Shown: positions 56,829 to 64,000 of the stretch, piece after piece
Position numbering within the stretch: position 1 is the first letter of the stretch
Layout: every line of letters starts with the position of its first letter
DNA from: Chloroflexota bacterium
Lineage (GTDB): Bacteria; Chloroflexota; Ktedonobacteria; Ktedonobacterales; Ktedonobacteraceae
DNA length: 64,000 nt
NCBI GenBank assembly: GCA_005879655.1
Contig: VBJK01000078.1
Coordinates: 8,927-72,926 of the forward strand
Direction of reading: 5' to 3'
Position numbers and translations under genes: made by a program
Notes under the pieces: model-generated
The model's input: the letters and a program-made list of their open reading frames with translations, nothing else
What the model was told of the DNA's origin: nothing
The model's database searches: none

Positions 56829-58867
56829 GATATAAATTTACGTTTGCTATTGAGATAATCCACCAGCAAGTATTCGCCTAGATTATCTTTGTCTGCATAG
56901 AAGGTACGTCCATGATTGATCTCTGCCATTTGATTGACGAAGGCAATCATGCTGTGATCATCGTAGAGCATAAAGGTATTGATCGTAATACCTTCACGGG
57001 TACAGCGCTGGACCTCCAGTAGCGTCTGCTGCTCCGCATAGGGGCTGGGATAAGCAAATTGCCACTGCCCGTCCTCGTACCAGACTGTTGGACCGCCATC
57101 TGTGATCATGATAACCTGCTTATTTACACCACGATGACGCGCAAGCAACTGGCGCGCTAGCATCAGACCGTGCGCCATATTCGTACCACGATTATTGTCG
57201 TAGCGGCTCATCTCGATTAGCTCATTAGGTCTGTATTCACGGGCGATCAACGAGAAGCCCACAACATAGAGATTGTCACGCGGGAATTGAGAGCGGATTA
57301 AACTCTCTAAAGCTACTGCCACCTTCTTGGCCGCCGGTTGGCACCCGTTATAGATCATGCTCAAGCTCATATCGATCATCAGCACCGTCGATGATTGCGT
57401 GGTGAACTCGGTACGATAGACTTCAAAATCGCCCTTCTCCAACGTGACAGGCAGGCCAGCGCCTCGGCGATGAATGGCATTCATCAACGTCTTTTCCAGT
57501 TCAAGCAAGAACGGATCGCCAAACTGGTACGGCTTGCTTTCATCAGTACGCTCGCCACCTACGCCACGGAAGGGGCTGACATGCCGACCAAAACCGTCAC
57601 GCTTCAGTTTGTTGAAGATGTCCTGAAGAGCCTTTTGACCAATCTTACGAATACCACGCGAGGTCAACTCCCAATGATTGCCCTTCTTCTGAATGTACCC
57701 GGCCTCCTCCAGCACCTTCATTAGCTCTTTCAGCTGCTCGACCGACTCATACTCCTCATCGCCGAGCAATTCCTTGACCTTCGCGCTATCGATTGCCTCA
57801 ATATCATCCAGACGACGAGCCTCTTGCAGCTGATCCAGTAGACCCTCCGCTTGCTGCATGCGGGCCATCACACGCATCGCTTCATTGAGCGGTAATGATT
57901 CATTGCCTCGGAAGGGAAAACGTGTAGGGACCTGTTCCATTGGAGCCATGGCTTCGAGATTCTGCGCCAGTTCCATCATATCAACACGGATGCGGTCATC
58001 CCCCATCAGTTGCTCCATCAGGTTCTGTAGCTCTTCACGTTGCTCCGGCGAAAGATTGTCCAAGATGCCTTCCATAGCTGCGCGTTGCATCTGCATCTGC
58101 TCGATCAAGTCGTCCAGTGAATTGACACCTGGAAAGTATTGACCATGCTTCTGCATAAACGCGTCAAAATCCGGCTCTCGCCCCTCCTGGCGCTCACGTA
58201 GCATCTTATTCAAATCACGAATCATTTCGCGCAAGCGAGCGATATCTTCAGGAGTCATGTTTTGGAGAGACTGTTGCATGCCCTGGAAGAACTGTTGCAT
58301 CATCTGTTGCTGCAAATTCCCCATCAGCTCTTGAAATTTCTCACGCGCTTGCTCATCCATAAAATCGTATTCGGAGAGCTTTTTAATCTGACCTGCAATA
58401 TCATCCGGCAAGCTATCCAGATACTCACGCTTCCTTTTTGCGATCATCTCCAGCATACGTCTCATCTGCTCAGGCGACAACTCCTCACCCTCTTGAGCCT
58501 GCTTGTCTGTTTGCTGATCCTTACTATCCAACCTGCTCTGAATACCTTCGCGCTCCATGCGCTTGATCTCATCGAGCTTCTCACGTAGATCATCCATTAC
58601 GCCAGAAGCCATATTGTAGCGCTTTAACTGCTCACTGCGTTGACTGCGCAGACGATCCATCAACTCACGCAATCCCATAGCACGACGACCATCTTCGCCA
58701 CGAATGCCTTCTTGCATCAAACGTCTTAACGCCTGTTGCAAATTGCCATTCTCCAGGTAATCGTCAGAAAGAGCCTTTAGAATATCATCGGCATCCAAGC
58801 CCTCAATATGCTGCGTGCCATCCCAATGCGAATACCCGTAGCGATTCCTTTGAAAGCGTTGAAACAT
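56825..58867 (-). CDS. VWA-domain protein with long coiled-coil part
   Basis: A 680-residue protein. The N-terminal two thirds are Gln/Met/Glu-rich helices (from about 60 to 400), with a repeated 'QMQQ' character typical of long coiled coils. The C-terminal third is a von Willebrand A domain whose metal site is intact: 'MIDMSLSM' (DxSxS), the Thr in 'NNRGTNMAHGL' and Asp in 'ITDGG'. Next to an AAA+ ATPase of the Mg-chelatase/MoxR type this forms a known pair: the ATPase remodels a target that the VWA protein binds through a metal. The start ATG lies 18 bases after the ATPase stop. It overlaps rsmG. The target is unknown. Confidence 0.87.
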   Translation of the reverse strand: MFQRFQRNRYGYSHWDGTQHIEGLDADDILKALSDDYLENGNLQQALRRLMQEGIRGEDGRRAMGLRELMDRLRSQRSEQLKRYNMASGVMDDLREKLDEIKRMEREGIQSRLDSKDQQTDKQAQEGEELSPEQMRRMLEMIAKRKREYLDSLPDDIAGQIKKLSEYDFMDEQAREKFQELMGNLQQQMMQQFFQGMQQSLQNMTPEDIARLREMIRDLNKMLRERQEGREPDFDAFMQKHGQYFPGVNSLDDLIEQMQMQRAAMEGILDNLSPEQREELQNLMEQLMGDDRIRVDMMELAQNLEAMAPMEQVPTRFPFRGNESLPLNEAMRVMARMQQAEGLLDQLQEARRLDDIEAIDSAKVKELLGDEEYESVEQLKELMKVLEEAGYIQKKGNHWELTSRGIRKIGQKALQDIFNKLKRDGFGRHVSPFRGVGGERTDESKPYQFGDPFLLELEKTLMNAIHRRGAGLPVTLEKGDFEVYRTEFTTQSSTVLMIDMSLSMIYNGCQPAAKKVAVALESLIRSQFPRDNLYVVGFSLIAREYRPNELIEMSRYDNNRGTNMAHGLMLARQLLARHRGVNKQVIMITDGGPTVWYEDGQWQFAYPSPYAEQQTLLEVQRCTREGITINTFMLYDDHSMIAFVNQMAEINHGRTFYADKDNLGEYLLVDYLNSKRKFIS

Positions 58868-58885
58868 GTCGCGTGTTCCTTAATA

Positions 58886-60289
58886 TTAGCGGCGATAGCG
58901 TACTTTACCTCTGACCTCATCTTTATTTAAACGGCGATTTAAGTGAAGCCCTTCAAGAATAAATTCAATTGATGAAGCGACACTAGCTGAGCTACCACGT
59001 CCGTTAAGCTTGTCGATCGCCTTGCTCAGACCACCAACTTTGGATAATTGGTTAACATATTCCATCGCGGACATATCATCACCCACCTGAACACTCAGCC
59101 CACGCTCAAAACCTGCTATCAGTTGATCAAATTCCCGTGCGTCAAAGTAATCGCTAAAGACACTGATAATCGCCGCATTGATCAGTTTCTGCACCACACG
59201 CTCTTCTTTGATATCACCGACAGCATCCAATTCGATCTTACCACAGGTCGATGCCATGACGGCGGAGAGATCACTAATCCGTGGTGCCGCTTGGCGCTCT
59301 TTCAGACGTAATGCACGGCGACTCGCATTACTCAAGACATTCTCGAAGTTAGAGACAGAGACGCGTACACTCACACCGGAGCGTTGACTAATATCATTAC
59401 TACGTCGCGCCAACTGAGTAACCTGGGCAATGACTTCTTTCATGAACTTTGGCACCGTGACTTCCAGACCCTCAGTTGAGAAGAGCGTACTTTCGGTCTC
59501 CATAATCTGGATCTCATGCTCCACGTCTTGCGGATAATGTGTGCGGATCTCGGAACCAATACGATCCTTCAAAGGTGTAATGATGCGACCACGATTGGTA
59601 TAGTCCTCCGGGTTCGCACTGGCAACGACATAGACATCCAGCGGTAAGCGGATCTTATAACCACGTATCTGCACGTCGCGCTCTTCCATAATGTTCAACA
59701 AACCAACCTGGATGCGTTCCGCCAGGTCTGGCAATTCATTGATACAAAAGATGCCACGATTGGTACGCGGGATCATCCCATAGTGAATGGTGAGTTCATC
59801 AGAGAGGTAGCGACCTTCAGCGACACGAATAGGGTCTACTTCGCCCACAAGGTCCGAGATGGTGATATCAGGCGTGGCTAGTTTTTCGCCGTAACGGCGA
59901 TCACGCGGCAACCAAGCAATCTCCACCTGATGGTTCAATTCAGCAACTTTATCACGACAAGCCTTACACACGGGTTCATAGGGATTGTCGTTAATTTCAC
60001 AGCCAGCGATGACAGGCACGAACTCATCTAGTAAATTGACGAGACTACGCGCCATACGCGTCTTTGCCTGACCACGCTCGCCAAGAAAGATAATATCCTG
60101 ACCAGAGAGAATGGCATTTTCTATCTGTGGTATCACAGTCTCGTCATAGCCAATAATCCCTGGAAATAACTCTTCACCATTACGAATCTTCTTTACCAGA
60201 TTTTTGCGCATCTCCTCCTTGACAGTCAACACCTTATATCCACTTGCCTGCAACTCACCGATTGTGCGCGGTCGAGAAGTTATAGTCAT
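58886..60289 (-). CDS. AAA+ ATPase of the Mg-chelatase/MoxR type
   Basis: A 467-residue AAA+ ATPase, the partner of the VWA protein downstream. Walker A is GERGQAKT (70-77), followed after an insertion by Walker B in 'GIFCINELPDL' and a sensor region 'VVASANPEDYTNRGRIITPLKDRIG'. An unusual insert near 96-110 holds three Cys (C96, C107, C110: 'C..N..YEPVCKAC'), a possible zinc site, and the annotated strands include 'SDLVGEVDP'. The Mg-chelatase ChlI-like core has only a short C-terminal region. It is the first gene of the operon AAA-VWA-rsmG. Its 5' region (60290-60470) is long and non-coding. Confidence 0.87.
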   Translation of the reverse strand: MTITSRPRTIGELQASGYKVLTVKEEMRKNLVKKIRNGEELFPGIIGYDETVIPQIENAILSGQDIIFLGERGQAKTRMARSLVNLLDEFVPVIAGCEINDNPYEPVCKACRDKVAELNHQVEIAWLPRDRRYGEKLATPDITISDLVGEVDPIRVAEGRYLSDELTIHYGMIPRTNRGIFCINELPDLAERIQVGLLNIMEERDVQIRGYKIRLPLDVYVVASANPEDYTNRGRIITPLKDRIGSEIRTHYPQDVEHEIQIMETESTLFSTEGLEVTVPKFMKEVIAQVTQLARRSNDISQRSGVSVRVSVSNFENVLSNASRRALRLKERQAAPRISDLSAVMASTCGKIELDAVGDIKEERVVQKLINAAIISVFSDYFDAREFDQLIAGFERGLSVQVGDDMSAMEYVNQLSKVGGLSKAIDKLNGRGSSASVASSIEFILEGLHLNRRLNKDEVRGKVRYRR

Positions 60290-60472
60290 TCAGTTTTCTG
60301 CTACCTTTCTTGGGGGTTAGCTTCGTGGAATGCAGCTGGGATTGAAGACGAGTATAAACCGATCCTGCATGTGTTCCACGATACCGGAAACAGGTGGAAC
60401 CATATCTGATTCTACCGCCTGCTGGCCGAAAACGCAAGTACAGGAATGAAGAGGAGCAGAAGATGAGCTAAA

Positions 60473-60502
60473 TTGACCCCCTGGAAAGCCTTGGTGTATA
60501 CT
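60473..60502 (+). promoter_or_regulatory. Sigma-70 promoter for the Cys-rich small gene
   Basis: TTGACC (60473-60478) and TATACT (60497-60502) with 18 bases between. This is the best promoter seen in the window. It is 49 bases before the TTG start at 60551. Confidence 0.55.
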
Positions 60503-60550
60503 GCTCTTACATCATTTTCTAAGCAATGTAAAGCAGGAAGGATATCTTTT

Positions 60551-60811
60551 TTGGCAGGCTCATTAGATTCACACCCATCTGAAAATTCAAATTGGCGGAA
60601 GCATAAAAATGCCTGTCCATTTTATAGAGAGCGCTGGTTCCCCTGCAATGATGTGGCCGCAGGAGAACCAATGTACCAGGTCTTTTGTCTCAAAGGAACT
60701 CCACCACTCACAGCAGGTGAACAGGAGAAATGTTTCCGCAGTAAAACCTGTTGTTGGCGGCTGGCTGAGAAGAAGAAACAAGAGACGACAGCTAGCCAGA
60801 GTACGAAATAG
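60551..60811 (+). CDS. Small Cys-rich protein, unknown
   Basis: An 86-residue protein from TTG 60551, with AGGAAGGA about eight bases upstream. It has six Cys: 'NACPFYRERWFPCNDV', 'VFCLKGTPP', 'EKCFRSKTCCW'. The spacing (C, then 9 to C, then 13, 14 and 5) does not fit a known zinc finger that I recall, but it looks metal-binding or disulphide-linked. The basic C-terminus (AEKKKQETTASQSTK) is not a signal peptide. Its own sigma-70 promoter precedes it and a long hairpin covers its end, so it is a single-gene transcript, convergent with ndk. No family recognised. Confidence 0.6.
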   Translation: MAGSLDSHPSENSNWRKHKNACPFYRERWFPCNDVAAGEPMYQVFCLKGTPPLTAGEQEKCFRSKTCCWRLAEKKKQETTASQSTK

Positions 60812-60874
60812 AGGATCATCTGGATGAGGCATGGCAAGCCCCATCCAAATGACCCTCTATTTCATACTCTGGCT
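60794..60874. terminator. 33-bp hairpin between convergent genes
   Basis: Arms 60794-60826 and 60842-60874 pair over 33 positions with three G-U-type mismatches. The small gene's stop (60809-60811) lies in the left arm; the right arm ends at the last base of ndk. Confidence 0.65.
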
Positions 60875-61338
60875 TATTCTCTTTCGCGGGATGAATAGAT
60901 ATAGCGCTCTAGTATATCATCGTACGTGAAGAGTTCTTCTACTTGGAAAAAGCGAGGAACCTCAACGCGCGCAGTCTCCAGCGAATCAGAACAGTGGATC
61001 AGATTCGCCTGGACACTCATCGCAAATTCGCCACGCAACGTCCCAGGAGCCGCTTCACGCGCTTTGGTAATGCCACACAGCGCTCTGACTGTGCTGACAC
61101 AATCAGCCCCTTCCAGACAGAGCACAACCACCGGCGTCAATTGCATAAACGACTTGACCTCTGCAAAGAAGTCGCGCCCCACCAGATGGCTGTAGTGCTC
61201 ATTGAGCAGCTCATCAGATAAACGCATCATCTTCAGACCAACGATCTTCAAGCCCTTGCGCTCCAAGCGAGCAAGAATCTCACCAACCAGATCTCTTTGG
61301 ATGGCATCAGGTTTTAATAGCACTAAAGTACGTTCCAC
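60874..61338 (-). CDS. ndk: Nucleoside diphosphate kinase
   Basis: Ndk transfers the terminal phosphate between nucleoside tri- and diphosphates to balance NTP pools. It is 154 residues long. The family start 'ERTLVLLKPDAIQRDLVGEI', the segment 'GITKAREAAPGTLRGEFA' and the catalytic His in 'NLIHCSDS' are all present, so it should be active. The extra tail 'YIYSSRERE' is short. The ATG at 61338 is followed upstream by a 46-base gap to the roadblock gene on the same strand. It is convergent with a small Cys-rich gene. Confidence 0.95.
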   Translation of the reverse strand: MERTLVLLKPDAIQRDLVGEILARLERKGLKIVGLKMMRLSDELLNEHYSHLVGRDFFAEVKSFMQLTPVVVLCLEGADCVSTVRALCGITKAREAAPGTLRGEFAMSVQANLIHCSDSLETARVEVPRFFQVEELFTYDDILERYIYSSRERE

Positions 61339-61384
61339 GATTAAAAATTAACTCCTTATACTACGTTATTACAGCAATATTATG

Positions 61385-61732
61385 CTAATAGTTGGCAACC
61401 AACTGCACTAATTGGCGACTAGCCTTCTCCATCTCCAAACGCACACGACCCAGGTTGCCCTTGCCGTGTGTTGTCACCACAAGGATCATTCCCCCCGACT
61501 CTTGCATCTGTATTGTACCAGTTTCGGTTTCAACAATAACATGACGGGTTTCGCCAGTATTGATCTGTTTGGTAAAATCCGTAATAGAGCCAAATGCGGC
61601 TGCCGACATGGCCCCAATCATTTCCTCGTCCTCACTGTGCAGTATTCCAGAGACAATTAGACCATCCGTACCGACAAGAACCGCGTCATGAACATTATCC
61701 AGGTCGGTCAATCTCTGTAAAATAGTTTCCAA
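61385..61732 (-). CDS. Roadblock/LC7-domain protein
   Basis: A 115-residue single-domain protein with the roadblock pattern: 'METILQRLTDLDNVHDAVLVGTDGLIV' at the start, 'AAAFGSITDFTKQI' in the middle and 'MILVVTTHGKGNLGRVRLEMEKAS' at the end. Such proteins dimerise and act as activators or scaffolds for Ras-like small GTPases (MglA/MglB type) in motility, polarity or signalling. The start codon is TTG with AAAGG upstream. It lies 18 bases after the TPR gene stop and 46 bases before ndk, so a small operon is likely. No GTPase gene is within the window; it could lie beyond the right edge. Confidence 0.88.
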   Translation of the reverse strand: METILQRLTDLDNVHDAVLVGTDGLIVSGILHSEDEEMIGAMSAAAFGSITDFTKQINTGETRHVIVETETGTIQMQESGGMILVVTTHGKGNLGRVRLEMEKASRQLVQLVANY

Positions 61733-61750
61733 CTCATTGACTGCCTTTCT

Positions 61751-64000
61751 TTAGACTTTTGCCCGTTTAGCCATAGTCAAAGCTTTATTATAAGCCTCCA
61801 TCGCTTGCAAATACTCGCCCTGACGCATATATGCGTCACCCAGAACCCGATACCCGGCAGAATATTTGGGTGCAAGTTTCAATAAAGCCCGGACATTACT
61901 TATAACCTCGTTCAGCAGTTCTGGTGCATTACGTATAATAATACGATACTCTTGCATCGCCTCATCATAATCACCTACGAGTTGATGCTGATAGGACTTG
62001 ACCAGGCGATGCTGGTAATTCATACTACCGTTATCAGGTGCCTTAGCCGGACTAGTTGCTGCTCGCTCAACATGCTGTTGCTTAGCAGCGGCAGGGGATT
62101 GCTCTCGTGCTGAACCCGGCTGGGTTGGCTGGAGGCGAACGGCTGGCCGTCTCATGGTAGTTTCCAACTCATCATCAAGCAATGCATCCCTTTGCGGTGC
62201 AGGCATGGCAGAAACATACTTCGCAGGTGCTACCACAGGCGATACCCGTACAGTGACTTCAAGAGGCTCATTCATCTGAGCAGGCTCTGGCGTCTTACTC
62301 GCGAAATCGCGCTTAACGGGTGGCACTACCGGGTCCGGCAGGCCCCCGGTGACAGGAGACATTGCAGAAGAAGCAGCGGGAGTCATTGGACCTGCATCAG
62401 CTCTCAATGCACTTGCCCACCAGGGTTCTACAGGCACAACGGGGTCTGGTTGAGCAGGTAATGTAGGAATCTCAGGAACAGTTGGTTTGGGCTGAGGCAC
62501 CGGTGCGACAGGAGGCTGGTTAAAGTTCCCCAACTGGGCAAAAGCGGAAGAGAGGCTTGCCTCTTCTCCCTGCGTTTCTAGCACGGTATGCTGAGGCACG
62601 CCCGGTTGCGCAGGACTTTGTGTTTGTGCAAAGGCTGAGAGTGTATTTGGTTCTAGCGGCACAAATCCCTGTGAAAACAGGGTGGATTGTAATGCCTCTA
62701 GCGTGGTCAGCACGTTTTGCTCGTTCTGGCCTGCTACTCCGGCAGGTGATTGCTGTCCCTGCTCATTCCCCCACATGGCTGAAGGCACTTCCGCAGCTGG
62801 CAAAGCTGGCTCAGATCTATCGAGATTGGCCCCACGAGCTGAATGCATTGTCCCGCCAATTTCCTGGAGCCAGGACGGTTCCTCTTGAGACGCTGGCGTG
62901 GCAGTCTCCTTGGCAGGTTGTGACCACGTGGCGTCAGGAGTTGACGAGAAATGGGGCGCGCCCGCCACGTCCTTGAGCCACTCCGGCCTTTCCATCTGAA
63001 CTGGCTGTGACGTGGGGGCCATCTGCTGCATCCACTCCGGCACTGCCGCCGCTGCACTTGGTGAGGCCGCATTGGCTAGTCCCTGAAGCCAGTCTGACTC
63101 TTGTGCTTGCACCTGCTGTGAGGTTGGCGCTATCTGCCTCATCCATTCTGGCTCTTCCATCTGAGCTGGCTGTGAGGTTGGCGCTATCTGCCTCATCCAT
63201 TCTGGCTCTTCCATCTGAGCTGGCTGTGAGGTTGGCGCTATCTGCCTCATCCACTCCGGCTCCTCCATCTGAGCTGGCTGCGATGTTGGTGCTATCTGCC
63301 TCATCCATTCTGGCTCTTCCATCTGAGCTGGCTGCGATGTTGGTGCTATCTGCCTCATCCACTCCGGCTCCTCCATCTGAGCTGGCTGTGAGGTTGGCGC
63401 TATCTGCCTCATCCACTCCGGCACTGCCGCTGACTCACCTAGAGAGGCCGCGCTGGCTACCTCTTTGAGCCAATTCGGCTCGTCTGCCTCAGCTGGTTGA
63501 GCCGAAGCCGTCATTCGCTTCATCCACTCCGGCTCTTCCACCTGAGCTGGCTGCGGTGTTGGTGCTATCTGCTTCATCCACTCCGGCTCTTCCGCCTGAG
63601 CGGATTGTTCAGCACCAGCGATCTGGGGCGAAGAAGTAACATCTTGCGTCTGAAGCACCCACGACTCCAAAATGCCTGACTGCTGTACAGGTAATGTTGC
63701 ATGAGTAACAGGTAGCTCAGCCACTGGCGGAGGCGCAAGGAGTTCTTGACTCATCTCAGGTGCCATACTGCTAGCCCCTATCGACTTCAACCAAGCCGGA
63801 CCAAAGAACGACTCTTCCTCGTCATCTGACTCAACGGCAAAAGGACTAGCTATCGGCTCTGGAGTAAGAGGTGGCTCATTTTTGACGGGGGATGGAGTGG
63901 CTGCCTTTGCCTCCACCACTTGTGGCACAGACGGCATAGGTAGGACCGTCGTCCTAGATGTCTGTGGCGGCATTGGCTGCACAAGAGGTTGCAGCACTTG
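61751..64000 (-). CDS. TPR protein with tandem 18-residue repeats, 5' end outside window
   Basis: The frame is open to the right edge, so this is the C-terminal 749 residues of a longer gene. The visible part has a Pro/Glu-rich leader, then a region of repeated units around 'PEWMRQIAPTSQPAQMEE' (six close copies plus diverged ones such as 'PEWMKQIAPTPQPAQVEE' and 'PNWLKEVASAAS'), then a long disordered region. The last 80 residues form two or three TPR-like helix pairs ('YQHQLVGDYDEAMQEYRII', 'YSAGYRVLGDAYMRQGEYLQAMEAYNKAL'). The Trp in each repeat is regularly spaced. Long repeat proteins of this kind often scaffold others. It precedes the roadblock gene, so the two may act together. Confidence 0.75.
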   Translation of the reverse strand, partial: QVLQPLVQPMPPQTSRTTVLPMPSVPQVVEAKAATPSPVKNEPPLTPEPIASPFAVESDDEEESFFGPAWLKSIGASSMAPEMSQELLAPPPVAELPVTHATLPVQQSGILESWVLQTQDVTSSPQIAGAEQSAQAEEPEWMKQIAPTPQPAQVEEPEWMKRMTASAQPAEADEPNWLKEVASAASLGESAAVPEWMRQIAPTSQPAQMEEPEWMRQIAPTSQPAQMEEPEWMRQIAPTSQPAQMEEPEWMRQIAPTSQPAQMEEPEWMRQIAPTSQPAQMEEPEWMRQIAPTSQQVQAQESDWLQGLANAASPSAAAAVPEWMQQMAPTSQPVQMERPEWLKDVAGAPHFSSTPDATWSQPAKETATPASQEEPSWLQEIGGTMHSARGANLDRSEPALPAAEVPSAMWGNEQGQQSPAGVAGQNEQNVLTTLEALQSTLFSQGFVPLEPNTLSAFAQTQSPAQPGVPQHTVLETQGEEASLSSAFAQLGNFNQPPVAPVPQPKPTVPEIPTLPAQPDPVVPVEPWWASALRADAGPMTPAASSAMSPVTGGLPDPVVPPVKRDFASKTPEPAQMNEPLEVTVRVSPVVAPAKYVSAMPAPQRDALLDDELETTMRRPAVRLQPTQPGSAREQSPAAAKQQHVERAATSPAKAPDNGSMNYQHRLVKSYQHQLVGDYDEAMQEYRIIIRNAPELLNEVISNVRALLKLAPKYSAGYRVLGDAYMRQGEYLQAMEAYNKALTMAKRAKV
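63100..63423. repeat. 54-bp minisatellite inside the TPR gene
   Basis: Six tandem 54-bp units (18 codons) with only a few changes between copies (for example GAGGTTGGC or GATGTTGGT, TCTGGCTCTTCC or TCCGGCTCCTCC). The units alternate in a way that suggests copy-to-copy conversion. Diverged units lie on both sides. Confidence 0.8.

Noticed and set aside
60255..60437. Minus-strand frame of 60 residues upstream of the AAA+ gene
   Set aside because: It overlaps the AAA+ gene start and has an Arg-rich composition with no supporting site.

Overview
The window is chromosomal DNA of a bacterium. Gene content, intermediate GC and the families seen suggest a member of Chloroflexota, class Ktedonobacteria. 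This is inference from protein resemblance, not from a search. No rRNA operon, CRISPR array, prophage or intact transposase was seen. The one RNA gene I can support is a selenocysteine tRNA.

Layout. (a) 1-7.6 kb is a copper-handling locus: a Cu(I) P-type ATPase, three CopZ-like HMA chaperones, a small duplicated Cys/His-rich metallothionein-like protein, a DUF2182 membrane protein, a cupredoxin lipoprotein, another lipoprotein and a CsoR repressor with a CsoR-like operator. (b) 7.6-9.9 kb holds egtD and a frame-disrupted egtB (ergothioneine). (c) 10.4-25.4 kb is mixed: a Na/Pi-type transporter, a heterodimeric ABC exporter with a broken first half, a Tat-type metallophosphoesterase, a broken S53 peptidase, an HU-like protein, rluD/lspA and a DksA-type zinc finger. 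(d) 25.9-33.4 kb holds glgB, a LOG-family protein, an M48 protease, a phenylacetate-CoA ligase and a HAD phosphatase. (e) 33.4-35.5 kb is selC followed by small accessory genes and a double-TIR protein. (f) 35.5-41 kb is an ATP-grasp/alpha-E/transglutaminase cluster with two further transglutaminases divergent from it. (g) 41.2-51.4 kb holds a P450, a candidate structured leader RNA, two large membrane proteins (one a Ser/Thr kinase) sharing a paralogous outside domain, and a spermidine-synthase-like membrane protein. (h) 51.6-64 kb holds purA with an internal duplication, a rifampin phosphotransferase flanked by dispersed repeats, rsmG, a VWA/AAA+ pair, ndk, a roadblock protein and a TPR protein with an 18-residue repeat, cut by the window edge.

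Two features run through the whole window. First, five genes are interrupted. egtB, the first ABC half and the S53 peptidase each appear to lack a short internal segment and change frame. Two others differ from an intact frame by one base in a homopolymer. Either these genes are decaying or the assembly has errors. Second, many gene ends carry long, nearly perfect hairpins (17-37 bp), and at least three families of short dispersed repeats are present: a 122-bp element with 11-bp terminal inverted repeats, GCGCAATTCATTGCGC palindromes, and GC-rich palindromes.

Most likely cooperation: CsoR senses cytosolic Cu(I), CopZ proteins and the metallothionein-like protein buffer it, and the ATPase exports it to the exported cupredoxin. 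Start codons were chosen by ribosome-binding-site spacing and family N-termini. Several starts are GTG or TTG.
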